A stretch of DNA of 64,000 nt from positions 3,224,001 through 3,288,000 of the forward strand of contig NZ_CP117430.1 of NCBI RefSeq assembly GCF_030687395.1, given 5' to 3'. The position numbers were made by a program, and so were the translations under genes. This DNA is from Pseudomonas wuhanensis. Its GTDB lineage: Bacteria; Pseudomonadota; Gammaproteobacteria; Pseudomonadales; Pseudomonadaceae. Every line of letters begins with the position of its first letter. Positions within the stretch are counted from its first letter, which is position 1. The notes below the pieces were generated by a model. That model saw nothing but the letters and a program-made list of their open reading frames with translations. It was not told the DNA's origin and searched no databases. Of the stretch, positions 27,953-37,261 are shown one piece after another.

Positions 27953-28873
27953 TTATCGGTACACGTACTTGACGATATAGGCGTACAGATCGTTGTACAC
28001 AAAATCCGGCACCCGTTCAGCATGGGCTTGGGTTTTGAGCAGTGCCAGATGGCATTCTTTTATCATTTCATCGCGATCACTCATCGTGTAGATGTGATTG
28101 TCGATGATCGCCCCATAAGCGCTGTACGTATAAGGTGTCGATGTTTCTGCGATGGTCGAAGTCCCGTCGGCGGCTTTTGTATACGTACTTTGAGCGCGTA
28201 AGGTCCGTTCCTTCAATGCCCCCAACCCGCGTTCATACAAGGTGATTTGCGAGCCGCTGATCGCTTTGGCGGCCGTCTCGAAGGCCAGAATGATCGCTTG
28301 CGCGTTACTCATGCTGGCATCCAGATCCGACACAGTGACGAACCTTTCCATTTCCTGCTTTTCCAGACTCCTGAGTGCTCTTTTGATGCTCGATGCATGA
28401 GCGAACTCTTGATTACAGGCGACGATATGGGCCTCGACCTGGTAGCCGGCCTCCGTCGCCTTCGGTGGAAAAGCGGCGAAATCGATGCTGTCGAATGCAC
28501 ACTCCATGATGATGTTGTATTTGCGGTTAAAAGCCTCCGCGAAGATCTGCTCGCCGAGCTTCCGGACAAAGGCTTCCGTATGCTCATAAGCGTGCAGGAC
28601 ACCCAGCTTGATCATCTCTGCGTATTGAGGGTGTTTTTCGCGGTATTTGGGCAGGTACAGACGAACATAATTGTCGTAGCGTTTCGAGGGCAGCAGTTTT
28701 TTTTCCAGCAGATACGTTTTACCTGACCCTTGCAGCCCGGCAACGATCAGCATTTTTGGGGTTTCCTCGGCAGTAATGCCGGTGAACAGCGTTGCGGTGA
28801 TTTCAGTGAATGCTGCAGTGACCTGCTCTGGGGTGTAAGTGTAATTCGGGGCTAGATTCGGGGCTGCTGACAT
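27953..28873 (-). CDS. Zeta-toxin-like P-loop kinase
   Basis: 306 residues. Walker A GLQGSGKT (46-53) follows a helical N-terminus, and a central NIIMECAFDS segment resembles the zeta-toxin/UDP-GlcNAc kinase and related adenylate-kinase-like folds. Zeta toxins phosphorylate UDP-N-acetylglucosamine and are held by an epsilon antitoxin. No small antitoxin gene is seen beside it, so it is either a solitary toxin, controlled within its own chain, or a kinase with another substrate. Located just upstream of the hybrid kinase on the same strand. Substrate unproven. Confidence 0.72.
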   Translation of the reverse strand: MSAAPNLAPNYTYTPEQVTAAFTEITATLFTGITAEETPKMLIVAGLQGSGKTYLLEKKLLPSKRYDNYVRLYLPKYREKHPQYAEMIKLGVLHAYEHTEAFVRKLGEQIFAEAFNRKYNIIMECAFDSIDFAAFPPKATEAGYQVEAHIVACNQEFAHASSIKRALRSLEKQEMERFVTVSDLDASMSNAQAIILAFETAAKAISGSQITLYERGLGALKERTLRAQSTYTKAADGTSTIAETSTPYTYSAYGAIIDNHIYTMSDRDEMIKECHLALLKTQAHAERVPDFVYNDLYAYIVKYVYR

Positions 28874-29000
28874 ACCTTGATTTCCTTATCAAAGATTCGC
28901 TTGAAAGTGATTGCTGCCTTTTGAATAAAGCGCTGTTTCGCTGTTTGTTCAAATGAGCGTGTCTTTCAAGATATGTCACTGTTTTATAAAGTAAATATTC

Positions 29001-31280
29001 CTACAGCACAGAAGGAAATTGCGTCGACTCAACTGACCACCAGCGCGGTAACAATTGCTTGACCTTGCTCTCGCCAAACCGGTCATCGATCAGCATCACC
29101 ACCCCTTTATCCTGCTGAGTGCGGATCACCCGCCCCGCTGCTTGCACGACTTTCTGCACGCCCGGAAACAGGTAGGTGTAGTCATAACCGGCACCGAAAA
29201 TCACCGCCATGCGCTGTTTCATCTGTTCGTTGACCGGATTCAGTTGCGCCAGCCCCAGGGTGGCAATAAAGGCACCAATCAACCGCGCGCCAGGTAAATC
29301 GATGCCTTCGCCGAATGCTCCACCCAGCACCGCAAACCCTACGCCCTGACTGTGAACGGTGAATTGATCGAGAAACGCCTGACGCGACCCTTCTCCCATT
29401 CCCCGGGACTGCGACCACAGCGTGATGTGCGGATGCCGTTCGGCCAGCAACTGGGCCACTTGCTGCAAATAATCGAAGCTGCTGAAAAACGCCAGGTAGT
29501 TGCCAGGGCGTTGGGTGAACTGTTTGGCAATCAGCTCGACGATGGGCTCAAGGGATGCCTGACGATGGACATAGCGGGTCGAAATCTGGCTGACGATATG
29601 CACTTGCAGCTGATCGGCTTGAAATGGCGATTCCACATCGATCCATACCGTACTCGCCGGTGTTCCCAGCAAATCGGCGTAGTAATGCCGAGGGCTCAGG
29701 GTGGCGGAAAACAGCACAGAGCTACGCGCAGCTGTCAGGCGCGGGCGAATGAAAGCGGCGGGCACAACATTGCGCAGGCACAGTTGCGACAGGTTGCGCT
29801 TGCGCTCGAGGTCGCGCTTGCTGATGTCGAACAGGAAATGTTCATCGAACAGTTCAGCCACGCGGCCGAATTGCAGCATGTCGAAGTAAAAGTTTTGTAA
29901 TCCGCTGTCCAGGCCCTGGGGATGATCATTCAAGTAGTCGCCGATGCTCGCGCAGCATAAGGACAGCACCTGAAGCAGTTTTTCCGGGGCTTTGTCGTAG
30001 GCCTGATAGGGGCTGAGTTGCTGATCATGCAGGGCATTCCATTCGCGATTAACCCGTTGCAAGGACCGCTTCAGTGCCTCAGGCGCGGTTTTTCGCACGC
30101 TGTTCAACGTCGCCTGGTCGAGGCTGGCGCTGTACATCTGCCGGCCACGTTCCACCAGGTTATGGGCTTCATCCACCAGCACCGCGACTTTCCAGTTATT
30201 GGCTTGGGCCAGCCCGAACAGCAATGCGCTGAAGTCGAAATAGTAGTTGTAGTCGGCGACCACCACGTCCGCCCAGCGGGCCATTTCCTGGCTCAGGTAG
30301 TAGGGGCAAACGTCATGCTGCAGGGCAACCTCGCGCAAGGCGCTCTGGTTCAGCAGGCTCAATTGACTGGCAGCCTGACGCGCGGCCGGCAGACGATCAT
30401 AAAAACCCTGGGCCAACGGGCAGGACTCGCCATGGCAGGCCTTGTCCGGGTGCTCGCAAGCCTTGTCCCGGGCGATCATCTCGAGGACTCGCAAGGGTGG
30501 CGCGTCGGCGCTGTCGAGGATGACACGGGCGGCGTCCAGCGCCAATTTGCGCCCCGGGGTTTTCGCCGTAAGGAAAAACACCTTGTCCAGTTGCTGCGGC
30601 GCCAGGGCCTTGAGCATCGGGAACAACGTGCCGACCGTCTTGCCGATACCGGTCGGTGCCTGGGCCATCAGGCAGCGACCGGTGCTGACAGCCTTGAACA
30701 CTGACTCAGCCAGATGCCGTTGCCCGGAGCGAAAATCGGCATGGGGAAATGCCAACTGTTGCGCCGCCAGATTGCGCCCTTCGCGATGGGCCATTTCCTG
30801 CTCGGCCCAGTGCAGGAACAATCCGCAGTGGTGTTCGAAGAACAGCTGCAAGTCGGCGGCGCTGAAAGCCTCGACCAGGCAGGTTTCCTTTTCGCTGACG
30901 ATATCGAAATACACCAGCGCCAGATTAATCTGCTCCAACTGCAGTTTCTGGCACATCAACCCACCGTAGATCTTCGCCTGCGCCCAATGCAGCTGCCGGA
31001 GGTTGGCCGGTTGCTTGCTCAGGTCGCCACGGTAGGTTTTGACTTCTTCGAGGCAGTTTTGCGCCGGATCGTAGCCATCCGCCCGGCCCTTCACCGTCAA
31101 GGTTCGATACTGGCCCTCAAGCGCGACCTCATTCTGGTAACCCTCGCTGCGCCGTGACGCCACGGTGCGATGCCCGACGATGCCTTCCAGCGCAGTCGGC
31201 GACGGGGTGAAGCGCAGGTCGAGGTCGCCGACCTTGGCGGTGAATTCACACAGCGCCCGCACCGCAATGCTGTAGCTCAC
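29001..31280 (-). CDS. XPD/DinG-type helicase with N-terminal PD-(D/E)XK nuclease-like domain
   Basis: 759 residues from a GTG whose GTGA overlaps the stop of the upstream nuclease gene. Residues ~1-160 look like a PD-(D/E)XK domain (GRADGYD with Asp68, and LEEVK with Glu79 and Lys81). The helicase part has Walker A APTGIGKT (208-215), DEAH (370-373) and four cysteines (275, 282, 287, 325) placed as the [4Fe-4S] cluster of XPD/DinG enzymes. A 5'-3' DNA helicase coupled to a nuclease is inferred. Translational coupling to the FAN1-like gene suggests joint repair work. Confidence 0.88.
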   Translation of the reverse strand: MSYSIAVRALCEFTAKVGDLDLRFTPSPTALEGIVGHRTVASRRSEGYQNEVALEGQYRTLTVKGRADGYDPAQNCLEEVKTYRGDLSKQPANLRQLHWAQAKIYGGLMCQKLQLEQINLALVYFDIVSEKETCLVEAFSAADLQLFFEHHCGLFLHWAEQEMAHREGRNLAAQQLAFPHADFRSGQRHLAESVFKAVSTGRCLMAQAPTGIGKTVGTLFPMLKALAPQQLDKVFFLTAKTPGRKLALDAARVILDSADAPPLRVLEMIARDKACEHPDKACHGESCPLAQGFYDRLPAARQAASQLSLLNQSALREVALQHDVCPYYLSQEMARWADVVVADYNYYFDFSALLFGLAQANNWKVAVLVDEAHNLVERGRQMYSASLDQATLNSVRKTAPEALKRSLQRVNREWNALHDQQLSPYQAYDKAPEKLLQVLSLCCASIGDYLNDHPQGLDSGLQNFYFDMLQFGRVAELFDEHFLFDISKRDLERKRNLSQLCLRNVVPAAFIRPRLTAARSSVLFSATLSPRHYYADLLGTPASTVWIDVESPFQADQLQVHIVSQISTRYVHRQASLEPIVELIAKQFTQRPGNYLAFFSSFDYLQQVAQLLAERHPHITLWSQSRGMGEGSRQAFLDQFTVHSQGVGFAVLGGAFGEGIDLPGARLIGAFIATLGLAQLNPVNEQMKQRMAVIFGAGYDYTYLFPGVQKVVQAAGRVIRTQQDKGVVMLIDDRFGESKVKQLLPRWWSVESTQFPSVL

Positions 31281-32944
31281 GCGCCCTGCTCCGCCCATTG
31301 CACGTAGCAAACGGCGATCGGCATCTGGTGCTCGTGACAGAATTCCAGCCAGCGCAATTGATTGTCTTGCAGCCGATCGCCGGGGCCTTTGACTTCGATC
31401 ATCCGGTAGGTTTTGTCTTGCGGCCAGAACTGGATCAGGTCCGGCATGCCAGCGCGATTGGCCTTGATGTCGAGCAGCAGTCGATTGAACCAGTGTTTCA
31501 GGTGTTCGGCGGGCAGACAGTCGAGCGCCTGCTCCAGCAGTTCTTCGCTCAGCACGCCCCAGAATACGAACGGTGACTGCACGCCCCACTTGGCGCTGTA
31601 ACGCTCGCGGACAGTTTGCACATAACGCCCGTCATCGAGCTCGGCGAGGCAGGCCTGGAACAGGTCCGCGCGCCGCGCATGAAAGTCTTCGTTGTGCAGG
31701 TCCACCGGCCCGCGCTGGAACGGGTGAAAAAACGCCCCCGGCAACGGGGCGAAGATCGCCGGCCAGCACAGCAACCCGAACAGCGAGTTGATCAAGCTGT
31801 TCTCGACGTAATGCACCGGCGCCGACTCGTCCGCCAGGTGCGCCTGAACGTAAGACTCCACCGATAACGCCGGATCGGGCCTGGGCAGTTGCAGGTCCAG
31901 GCGCTGCATGGGCCGAGGGGCTGGCCGCTTGATCGGCGGCCCGCCCAATTTGCGCCGCAGTCTGGGCAGCACACGCGATAGATGCTGATGCTCGGCGGCG
32001 CTTTCAGGGGCTTGCTCGGCGTGGGCGGCCAGGTCCATCGCCAGTTGGTATTCAGCACAGCGCTCCAGCACGCGAATCAGCCGCAGACGCGCGCCGGGGT
32101 AAGCGCATTCGCGGTAGAGGCTCAGGGCGGTGGAAAAATCCGCGACGCGCTCGCAATGCTGACCGATCTGGAACAGCAGTTTGCCCCGACGTCTTTGCAG
32201 CCAGGGGTTGTCGAGCTGCAGCCCGTTGATCTGCCCGACAATCGTCGCCACGTCGTCACCGGCCTCGAAACGCTGCTGACAGTTATGCAGGAACAGGCAG
32301 GCATCGACGTCCTCGCGACTGCGCAACCCTCGGGACTCGGCGCAGAACTCGACTTTTTCATAGGTAAAGATGCCCAGGTCGGCCAGCACGAATTCCGACC
32401 AGTCCTGGTAAAGATTGCCAAAAAACATCAGCCGCAGCCGGTCGCACAGGCCCATGACGGTCAGGCTGAACAACCGGTCATTCAATGCCGGGCACCACCG
32501 GGCAAAACTTTGCGACTCGGGAAACTGCTCGCTCAGAACCGGCAGCCAATCGGTCTTTTTGCCTTTTGGCTGTTCAATAGCGTTGCCAAAGCACTGGAGA
32601 ATCTCGGCCTTGAGCAATACCTCGAACAAGTCCTCGATGTGCAATGGCGATTGCTCGTCGATCCAGCCCGATGCCAGCAGCGGCGCCGCAGCGCTGTCGA
32701 TGTCGCCGATCTCGACGTAACTCAGTTTGCCAGCTCTGAAATGCAAACCTTTACGCATCACCAGTCTGACCAGCAAGGCCTGGGACTCGCGGGGCATTCG
32801 ATTGAAATCGCGGATGAAATCGTGTTCCTCGATGCTCAATACATCGGCATAACGATGTTCAAGCCAATCAAGCACTTGCATGAAGTTGTTCAAGTAATAG
32901 AACGGATCGTCGAGAGGATTTACAATCACGGGCAAAAGGGCCAT
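31277..32944 (-). CDS. FAN1-like VRR-NUC structure-specific nuclease
   Basis: 555 residues. The C-terminal VRR-NUC domain (from ~495) shows the nuclease core: Asp502 in GMPDLIQFW and Glu517-x-Lys519 in MIEVKGPGDRLQDNQ. The N-terminal and central helical parts (SAP-like and TPR-like regions) match bacterial FAN1, known from Pseudomonas to cut 5'-flap and branched DNA and to help interstrand crosslink repair. The ATG at 32944 has a weak RBS. Overlaps the helicase gene by four bases. Confidence 0.9.
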   Translation of the reverse strand: MALLPVIVNPLDDPFYYLNNFMQVLDWLEHRYADVLSIEEHDFIRDFNRMPRESQALLVRLVMRKGLHFRAGKLSYVEIGDIDSAAAPLLASGWIDEQSPLHIEDLFEVLLKAEILQCFGNAIEQPKGKKTDWLPVLSEQFPESQSFARWCPALNDRLFSLTVMGLCDRLRLMFFGNLYQDWSEFVLADLGIFTYEKVEFCAESRGLRSREDVDACLFLHNCQQRFEAGDDVATIVGQINGLQLDNPWLQRRRGKLLFQIGQHCERVADFSTALSLYRECAYPGARLRLIRVLERCAEYQLAMDLAAHAEQAPESAAEHQHLSRVLPRLRRKLGGPPIKRPAPRPMQRLDLQLPRPDPALSVESYVQAHLADESAPVHYVENSLINSLFGLLCWPAIFAPLPGAFFHPFQRGPVDLHNEDFHARRADLFQACLAELDDGRYVQTVRERYSAKWGVQSPFVFWGVLSEELLEQALDCLPAEHLKHWFNRLLLDIKANRAGMPDLIQFWPQDKTYRMIEVKGPGDRLQDNQLRWLEFCHEHQMPIAVCYVQWAEQGA

Positions 32945-33152
32945 GGCAAACGAGTACTGGTTATGCGTACAGATACCAGCTATGCCCCACCCGGTGCAAA
33001 CGGAAAAGGATCAGTGGCGAGGCTATTCGGCAATTTTCGGGTGGCCATCGAACTTTCTGCCATTCCATCGCACCAACCGCGTTAGAAGGCACAGTGACGA
33101 TTACCTCAAGCGAGGCGTTCGCGCTGTTTTTATTCAGTGATGAGAGGTGTGT

Positions 33153-33377
33153 ATGAATATCAAGATTCTGGGTTTGCCCCTGGCCGCAGCGGCCTTTCTG
33201 GCCCTGGCCGGTTGCTCGACGCCAACGGTCGTGACCTTGCAGAACGGCACCCAGTATTTGACCAAGGACATGCCAAACACCAAGACCGAGGATGGCTTCT
33301 ACGAATTTGAAGATATTTCCGGGGCGAAAGTGAAAGTCCGGGCCGATGAAGTGGCCACGGTTCGCAAGGAAGACTGA
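33153..33377 (+). CDS. YgdI/YgdR-family small lipoprotein
   Basis: 74 residues. Lipobox LALAGC is at residues ~15-20. The mature part (VVTLQNGTQYLTKDMPNTK, GFYEFEDISGAKVKVRADEV) is the SH3-like DUF903/YgdI-YgdR fold. Attached to a membrane leaflet facing the periplasm; function unknown even in E. coli. The start ATG at 33153 has GAGAGG upstream. A strong hairpin follows. Confidence 0.9.
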   Translation: MNIKILGLPLAAAAFLALAGCSTPTVVTLQNGTQYLTKDMPNTKTEDGFYEFEDISGAKVKVRADEVATVRKED

Positions 33378-33386
33378 TCCTCTAGT

Positions 33387-33412
33387 TGCCCGCGTTGTTG
33401 TCAACGCGGGCA
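33387..33412. terminator. Hairpin between convergent genes
   Basis: TGCCCGCGTTG and CAACGCGGGCA make a perfect 11-bp stem with a 4-base loop in the 40-base gap between the lipoprotein and the DUF1624 gene. The T-run after the stem is lacking, so it may work by blocking or by Rho. Confidence 0.7.
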
Positions 33413-33417
33413 GCCAA

Positions 33418-34623
33418 TCAGAGATATTTGAGAATCGCAATGTCACGACGGCGCTGTTTGAGGTTGGCGAACCAGCGTGTCGGGAATAACAGCAACACCC
33501 CGAGAATCACGCTCCACAGCCAGACCATGGGCAGATTATCGAAGCCGTAATAGGTGCCTTGATTAACGCCCCAGATGGCGACAGCGACCAGGTACATGGC
33601 CTTGAGCACGTACAGGTGCAGCAAGTAGAAGAACATCGGCGCACCGCCGTAAATCGCCAGGGTCGCGGTAGACCAGCGATCCTGAGCCTTCTCGAACAAC
33701 GCCAGAAGGATCAGCCCCAGACCGAGGGTCGGCATCAGGAACATCAGCGATGGCGGGTATTTCTTTGCACTCATGAAGCTCATGAAGGTGCGCAGCGAAT
33801 CACCGGTCTGCACCCAAGGCTTCTCGCCGTAGACGTTCAGGTAACGGATGAACACGAACGCCACCAGCAGGCCGACGCCGACTTTCAGTAACCGGGAAAT
33901 CCGCTGGGCCGGCTCCATGTCCTTGCCGAACCACGGCCCGATGGCCCAACCCAGCAGGATCACGCCGATCCACGGCAACACCGGATACGTGGTGCGGGCC
34001 CTGGTGAATTCGGTGATGTCGATGAATACCCGCTGATGCAGGATCGACCACGGTACGAAGAACGGCGATTCCGGCCCCACGGTCACGCCATCGAGCAGGT
34101 TGTGCCCGGCGACAATCGCCACCCCGAGCACGATCAGCCAACCGCGCTTGAAGTGCAGCAACCCGGCGAGCACGATCATGCAGATACCGATGCACCAGAT
34201 CACTTGCAGCCACAACGTCTTGGGCGGGAACTCGGCGTTCCAGGCAAAGCACACGAACGTGAGTTCCAGAAACACCAGGAACAACCCGCGCTTGAGCAGG
34301 AACACCGAGGTTTCATTGGCCGTGTGTTTCTGGCTGTAGAGCCAAGCCGACAAACCGGTGAGGAAGATGAACACCGGGGCGCAGAGGGTGCTCAGCAGGC
34401 GGGTGAAGAACAGGTCCGGGGTCACGCTCAAGGCGTCGATCGGGTCGGTCACCTGGCGGTGTAGCAAAAAGGTTTCCCGCACATGGTCGATAAGCATCAA
34501 CAGCATGACGAAGCCGCGCAGGGCATCGATGGCCAGCATCCGGGTGTTGGTTTTTGCAACGCTGGTGGCCAGCGCAGGGGAAATACTTCCCGCCTGCCCT
34601 GCCACGCTGGTGGATAGGGTCAT
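33418..34623 (-). CDS. DUF1624 (heparan-alpha-glucosaminide N-acetyltransferase-like) membrane protein
   Basis: 401 residues, ~10 membrane segments. The N-terminal IDALRGFVMLLMLIDHVRE motif, with its conserved Asp-His pair, is diagnostic of the HGSNAT-catalytic/DUF1624 group, which is thought to acylate periplasmic or surface substrates using a donor from the cytoplasm. I use the ATG at 34623; an in-frame GTG nine bases upstream is possible. Substrate and pathway unknown; the neighbours give no hint. Confidence 0.85.
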   Translation of the reverse strand: MTLSTSVAGQAGSISPALATSVAKTNTRMLAIDALRGFVMLLMLIDHVRETFLLHRQVTDPIDALSVTPDLFFTRLLSTLCAPVFIFLTGLSAWLYSQKHTANETSVFLLKRGLFLVFLELTFVCFAWNAEFPPKTLWLQVIWCIGICMIVLAGLLHFKRGWLIVLGVAIVAGHNLLDGVTVGPESPFFVPWSILHQRVFIDITEFTRARTTYPVLPWIGVILLGWAIGPWFGKDMEPAQRISRLLKVGVGLLVAFVFIRYLNVYGEKPWVQTGDSLRTFMSFMSAKKYPPSLMFLMPTLGLGLILLALFEKAQDRWSTATLAIYGGAPMFFYLLHLYVLKAMYLVAVAIWGVNQGTYYGFDNLPMVWLWSVILGVLLLFPTRWFANLKQRRRDIAILKYL

Positions 34624-34643
34624 ATCAGTCACTCATGTCGTGG

Positions 34644-35030
34644 TCAGTGGACTATTGCTGGCGGCTCAGTGAATCCCGGAATGCTGCTGTCGCAGGAAAT
34701 GTATTGCCCTCCGCGCCGAAGCAGTGGCTCCTGCATCCGCTGACAACGCTCCAGTTCCTGCTGCATCGAACGATCGATGCTGATGTTGCCGGTCTTCTCC
34801 GGTTGTTTGCCGTCGCCCAGGCGCACGGTCACCCAGGGCTGTTCCGGCTGGATCTGGAAGCGGCTTTTTTCTTCGATGGGGTTGGCGGGTTCGGTCACTG
34901 CCGGTTTCGGCAGTTGATCGGAGGTGACCCCGTAACGGGTCAGAATCGAGCTCTGAGGCAGGTCGGCGGCGGCGGTTGCCGATATAAAGGCCAGCGCCAA
35001 ACCGAAGGTGTACCTCTTGCTGTTACTCAC
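34644..35030 (-). CDS. Exported hypothetical protein
   Basis: 128 residues with a Sec signal peptide (KRYTFGLALAFISATAAA, cleavage likely near residue 22). The mature protein is polar and probably largely unfolded, with Pro-rich stretches and two cysteines (Cys96 and Cys113) that may pair. Starts at a GTG at 35030 with AGGAG ten bases upstream. It lies 20 bases before the DUF1624 gene on the same strand and may be co-transcribed. No family recognised. Confidence 0.72.
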   Translation of the reverse strand: MSNSKRYTFGLALAFISATAAADLPQSSILTRYGVTSDQLPKPAVTEPANPIEEKSRFQIQPEQPWVTVRLGDGKQPEKTGNISIDRSMQQELERCQRMQEPLLRRGGQYISCDSSIPGFTEPPAIVH

Positions 35031-35193
35031 GTTGCAGAATCTCCTGTACTCAATGGCGGCATGCAGCTATAGCGTTATAGTGTAACGCATGAAAGGGCTG
35101 ATGCTTTAGTGCCAGTTCCTGTTGATGCAGGTATTGGAGTCCAGGAGTGAATGGTGAGTCACGGAGGCAGGCAGGTTTACCGCGTTATCGTTC

Positions 35194-35286
35194 TTCGCGA
35201 GCAAGCCCGCTCCCACAGGGATTTGATGCGGACACAGATTTTGTGAACATCACCAACCACTGTGGGAGCGGGCTTGCCCGCGATAG
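35194..35286. repeat. REP doublet (inverted pair)
   Basis: CGCGAGCAAGCCCGCTCCCACAG at 35196 on and its near-complement at 35259-35286, in the gap after the last gene (pueA) of the exoenzyme locus. Its position suits transcript 3'-end protection or termination. Confidence 0.88.
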
Positions 35287-35310
35287 GGCCCTAGCAGGCG
35301 CCCATTACCC

Positions 35311-37164
35311 TCAGGCGATCACAATCCCCCCACTGGACAAACTGTCCAGCCCGACCCCCACCAAGGTCACCGAATCACTGCCAAACGTAAGCAGCGTATC
35401 CTGCCCCACCGCCGTGGCATGGGCCCGATAATCGTCGTTCGGTGCAACGCCCTGGACCCCGAGGAACACCAGTTTGTCGTTGGCTTGATAACCCACCACC
35501 CGGTCCTGACCAAACGCGCAGCTGAACAGGAACGTATCGACCCCGCCACCCGACTCCATCAGGTCATTCCCCGCCCCGCCGACAAACACGTCGTTACCAA
35601 TGCTGCCAATCAAATGATCGTTGCCATCAAGGCCAAACAACCAGTCGCCCGTTGCGTGCGCGTTGAGAGTATCGGCGCCGCTCGTGCCCTTCACGCTTGA
35701 GGCGTACTGGGTCAGGTTGCTGCCGGCCGCAAGGCCATTGGTGGTGACGCTGTGGGTCACGTCATCCTTGAACACACCCCAGAGAAAACCTGGCTCCTTG
35801 GTAACGATGCTGCCGATGTCGCGGGTGATGCTGATGCCGCCATTGGCGTCGCGCACGTACAGGTTGCCGGCACCGTCATTGGCAAAGGTGAAGTTCTTCA
35901 CCGACTGCTGCAGGTCCAGCACGTTGCTGCCCTTGCCGCCCAACAGGATGTTGTAGCCGCCGCCATCGCGGAAGGTGTCGTTGCCGTCGCGGCCTTCCAG
36001 GTAGTCACTGCCCTTGCCGCCCTGGATCAAGTCATTGGCGTCGCTGCCGATGATGAAGGTGCTGCCTTTGTGGGTTTCGGCGTTGCGGTTCAAGTCCTGG
36101 ACCCAAGTGTTGGCACGCGCCGGGTCCGAGAGGTTGGCGACGATGATGGTCGAGTCTTTGCTGGTCAGTTCGTAGAACTGCGACTCCAGCACCCGGGTCA
36201 TGCCGTCGCCGTAACCGGTGGGCAAGTGCGAAATCCAGGTGGGAATGTTGAGGATGGAATACGGCAGCACGTTCCACGCCGTCGAGGCGTAGTGGTCGTT
36301 GAAGCTGACGATGTTATCGGTCGTCGAATCCTTGGCGGCATCGTGCACGCCCACCGAGGACAGGTTAAACGTGGAGCCATCAAGGGCCCGGAACACCGGG
36401 TCGTTTTCATAACCGATGTTCAGCACTTTGTCGCTGCTGCTCTGGGTCGGCGAGGCGTAGGCGATGTAGTTGGAATCCTGGTAGAATCCGGACCACTTTT
36501 CGCTGCTCAAGTCCGCCAAGCTGTTGACCGCCAACCCGCCGAGGCTGTGGCCGCTGACCAATACATCGTTGCCCGACAGCCCATTGGCCTGGGCAAACGC
36601 CGCCACTTTGCCGAGCAAATTGCCGAAGGCTTCGCCCGCGTAATTTTTCGCGTAATCCTTGGGACCCAACGCCGCCAGCAGATCGTTGATCACATCGCCG
36701 ATGGAGTCGCCGATCTGGATCTCTCGCGGACCGCTGGTGCCACGAAAAGCGATGCCGATTTCGGTGAGATGACCCTGGGCGTCGTACTTGCCGAGGATCT
36801 CCACCTGCGCGCTGGTGTAACCGGCCTTCTCGCCGAAGAAGGTTCCGCGAGCGTCGGTCTTGCCGTCATAGCCCAGTTGCGCGGCGGTGATTGGCGTCCA
36901 ACCGGCTTTTTGCACGGCGTCGAGCGCGGCTTTTTCCGAGTCGGGGTTCCAGGGAATTCCGGGGATGACGCCCTGGGAATCGGTGCCGCCAATCAGTGCG
37001 GTCACCAGGGTTGCCGGCAAGCCCAGACCGAAGCCGTTTTGCTGGTAACCAGTGGCGAAACCGTTGTCGAGGTTGTGATAGGAATACAGCGTGATCGCCA
37101 TGGCGTCGCTGAACAACGCCTTGGAGTCTGCTGTGCCGAAGTTTTTGTAGTCATACACACCCAT
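35311..37164 (-). CDS. pueA: Family I.3 RTX lipase, polyurethanase PueA-type
   Basis: 617 residues, the length of PueA. The catalytic triad of family I.3 lipases is at the expected places: Ser207 in GHSLGG, Asp255 and His313. From ~385 on come GGxGxD-type RTX repeats that bind calcium, and the C-terminus ends in a hydrophobic T1SS signal (SSGGIVIA). No N-terminal signal peptide, as required for type I export through AprDEF. Extracellular triacylglycerol and polyester hydrolase. Start ATG at 37164 from MGVYDYKNFG; last gene of the locus. Confidence 0.92.
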   Translation of the reverse strand: MGVYDYKNFGTADSKALFSDAMAITLYSYHNLDNGFATGYQQNGFGLGLPATLVTALIGGTDSQGVIPGIPWNPDSEKAALDAVQKAGWTPITAAQLGYDGKTDARGTFFGEKAGYTSAQVEILGKYDAQGHLTEIGIAFRGTSGPREIQIGDSIGDVINDLLAALGPKDYAKNYAGEAFGNLLGKVAAFAQANGLSGNDVLVSGHSLGGLAVNSLADLSSEKWSGFYQDSNYIAYASPTQSSSDKVLNIGYENDPVFRALDGSTFNLSSVGVHDAAKDSTTDNIVSFNDHYASTAWNVLPYSILNIPTWISHLPTGYGDGMTRVLESQFYELTSKDSTIIVANLSDPARANTWVQDLNRNAETHKGSTFIIGSDANDLIQGGKGSDYLEGRDGNDTFRDGGGYNILLGGKGSNVLDLQQSVKNFTFANDGAGNLYVRDANGGISITRDIGSIVTKEPGFLWGVFKDDVTHSVTTNGLAAGSNLTQYASSVKGTSGADTLNAHATGDWLFGLDGNDHLIGSIGNDVFVGGAGNDLMESGGGVDTFLFSCAFGQDRVVGYQANDKLVFLGVQGVAPNDDYRAHATAVGQDTLLTFGSDSVTLVGVGLDSLSSGGIVIA

Positions 37165-37261
37165 TGGTATTGCCTCTCTCTTTGTTGGAATTGTCAGAGA
37201 TAGCTCACAGCCAGGACGCCTCAATCACAAGGCGCCCCGGAGCCTCCAGTGCATGCAGCCT

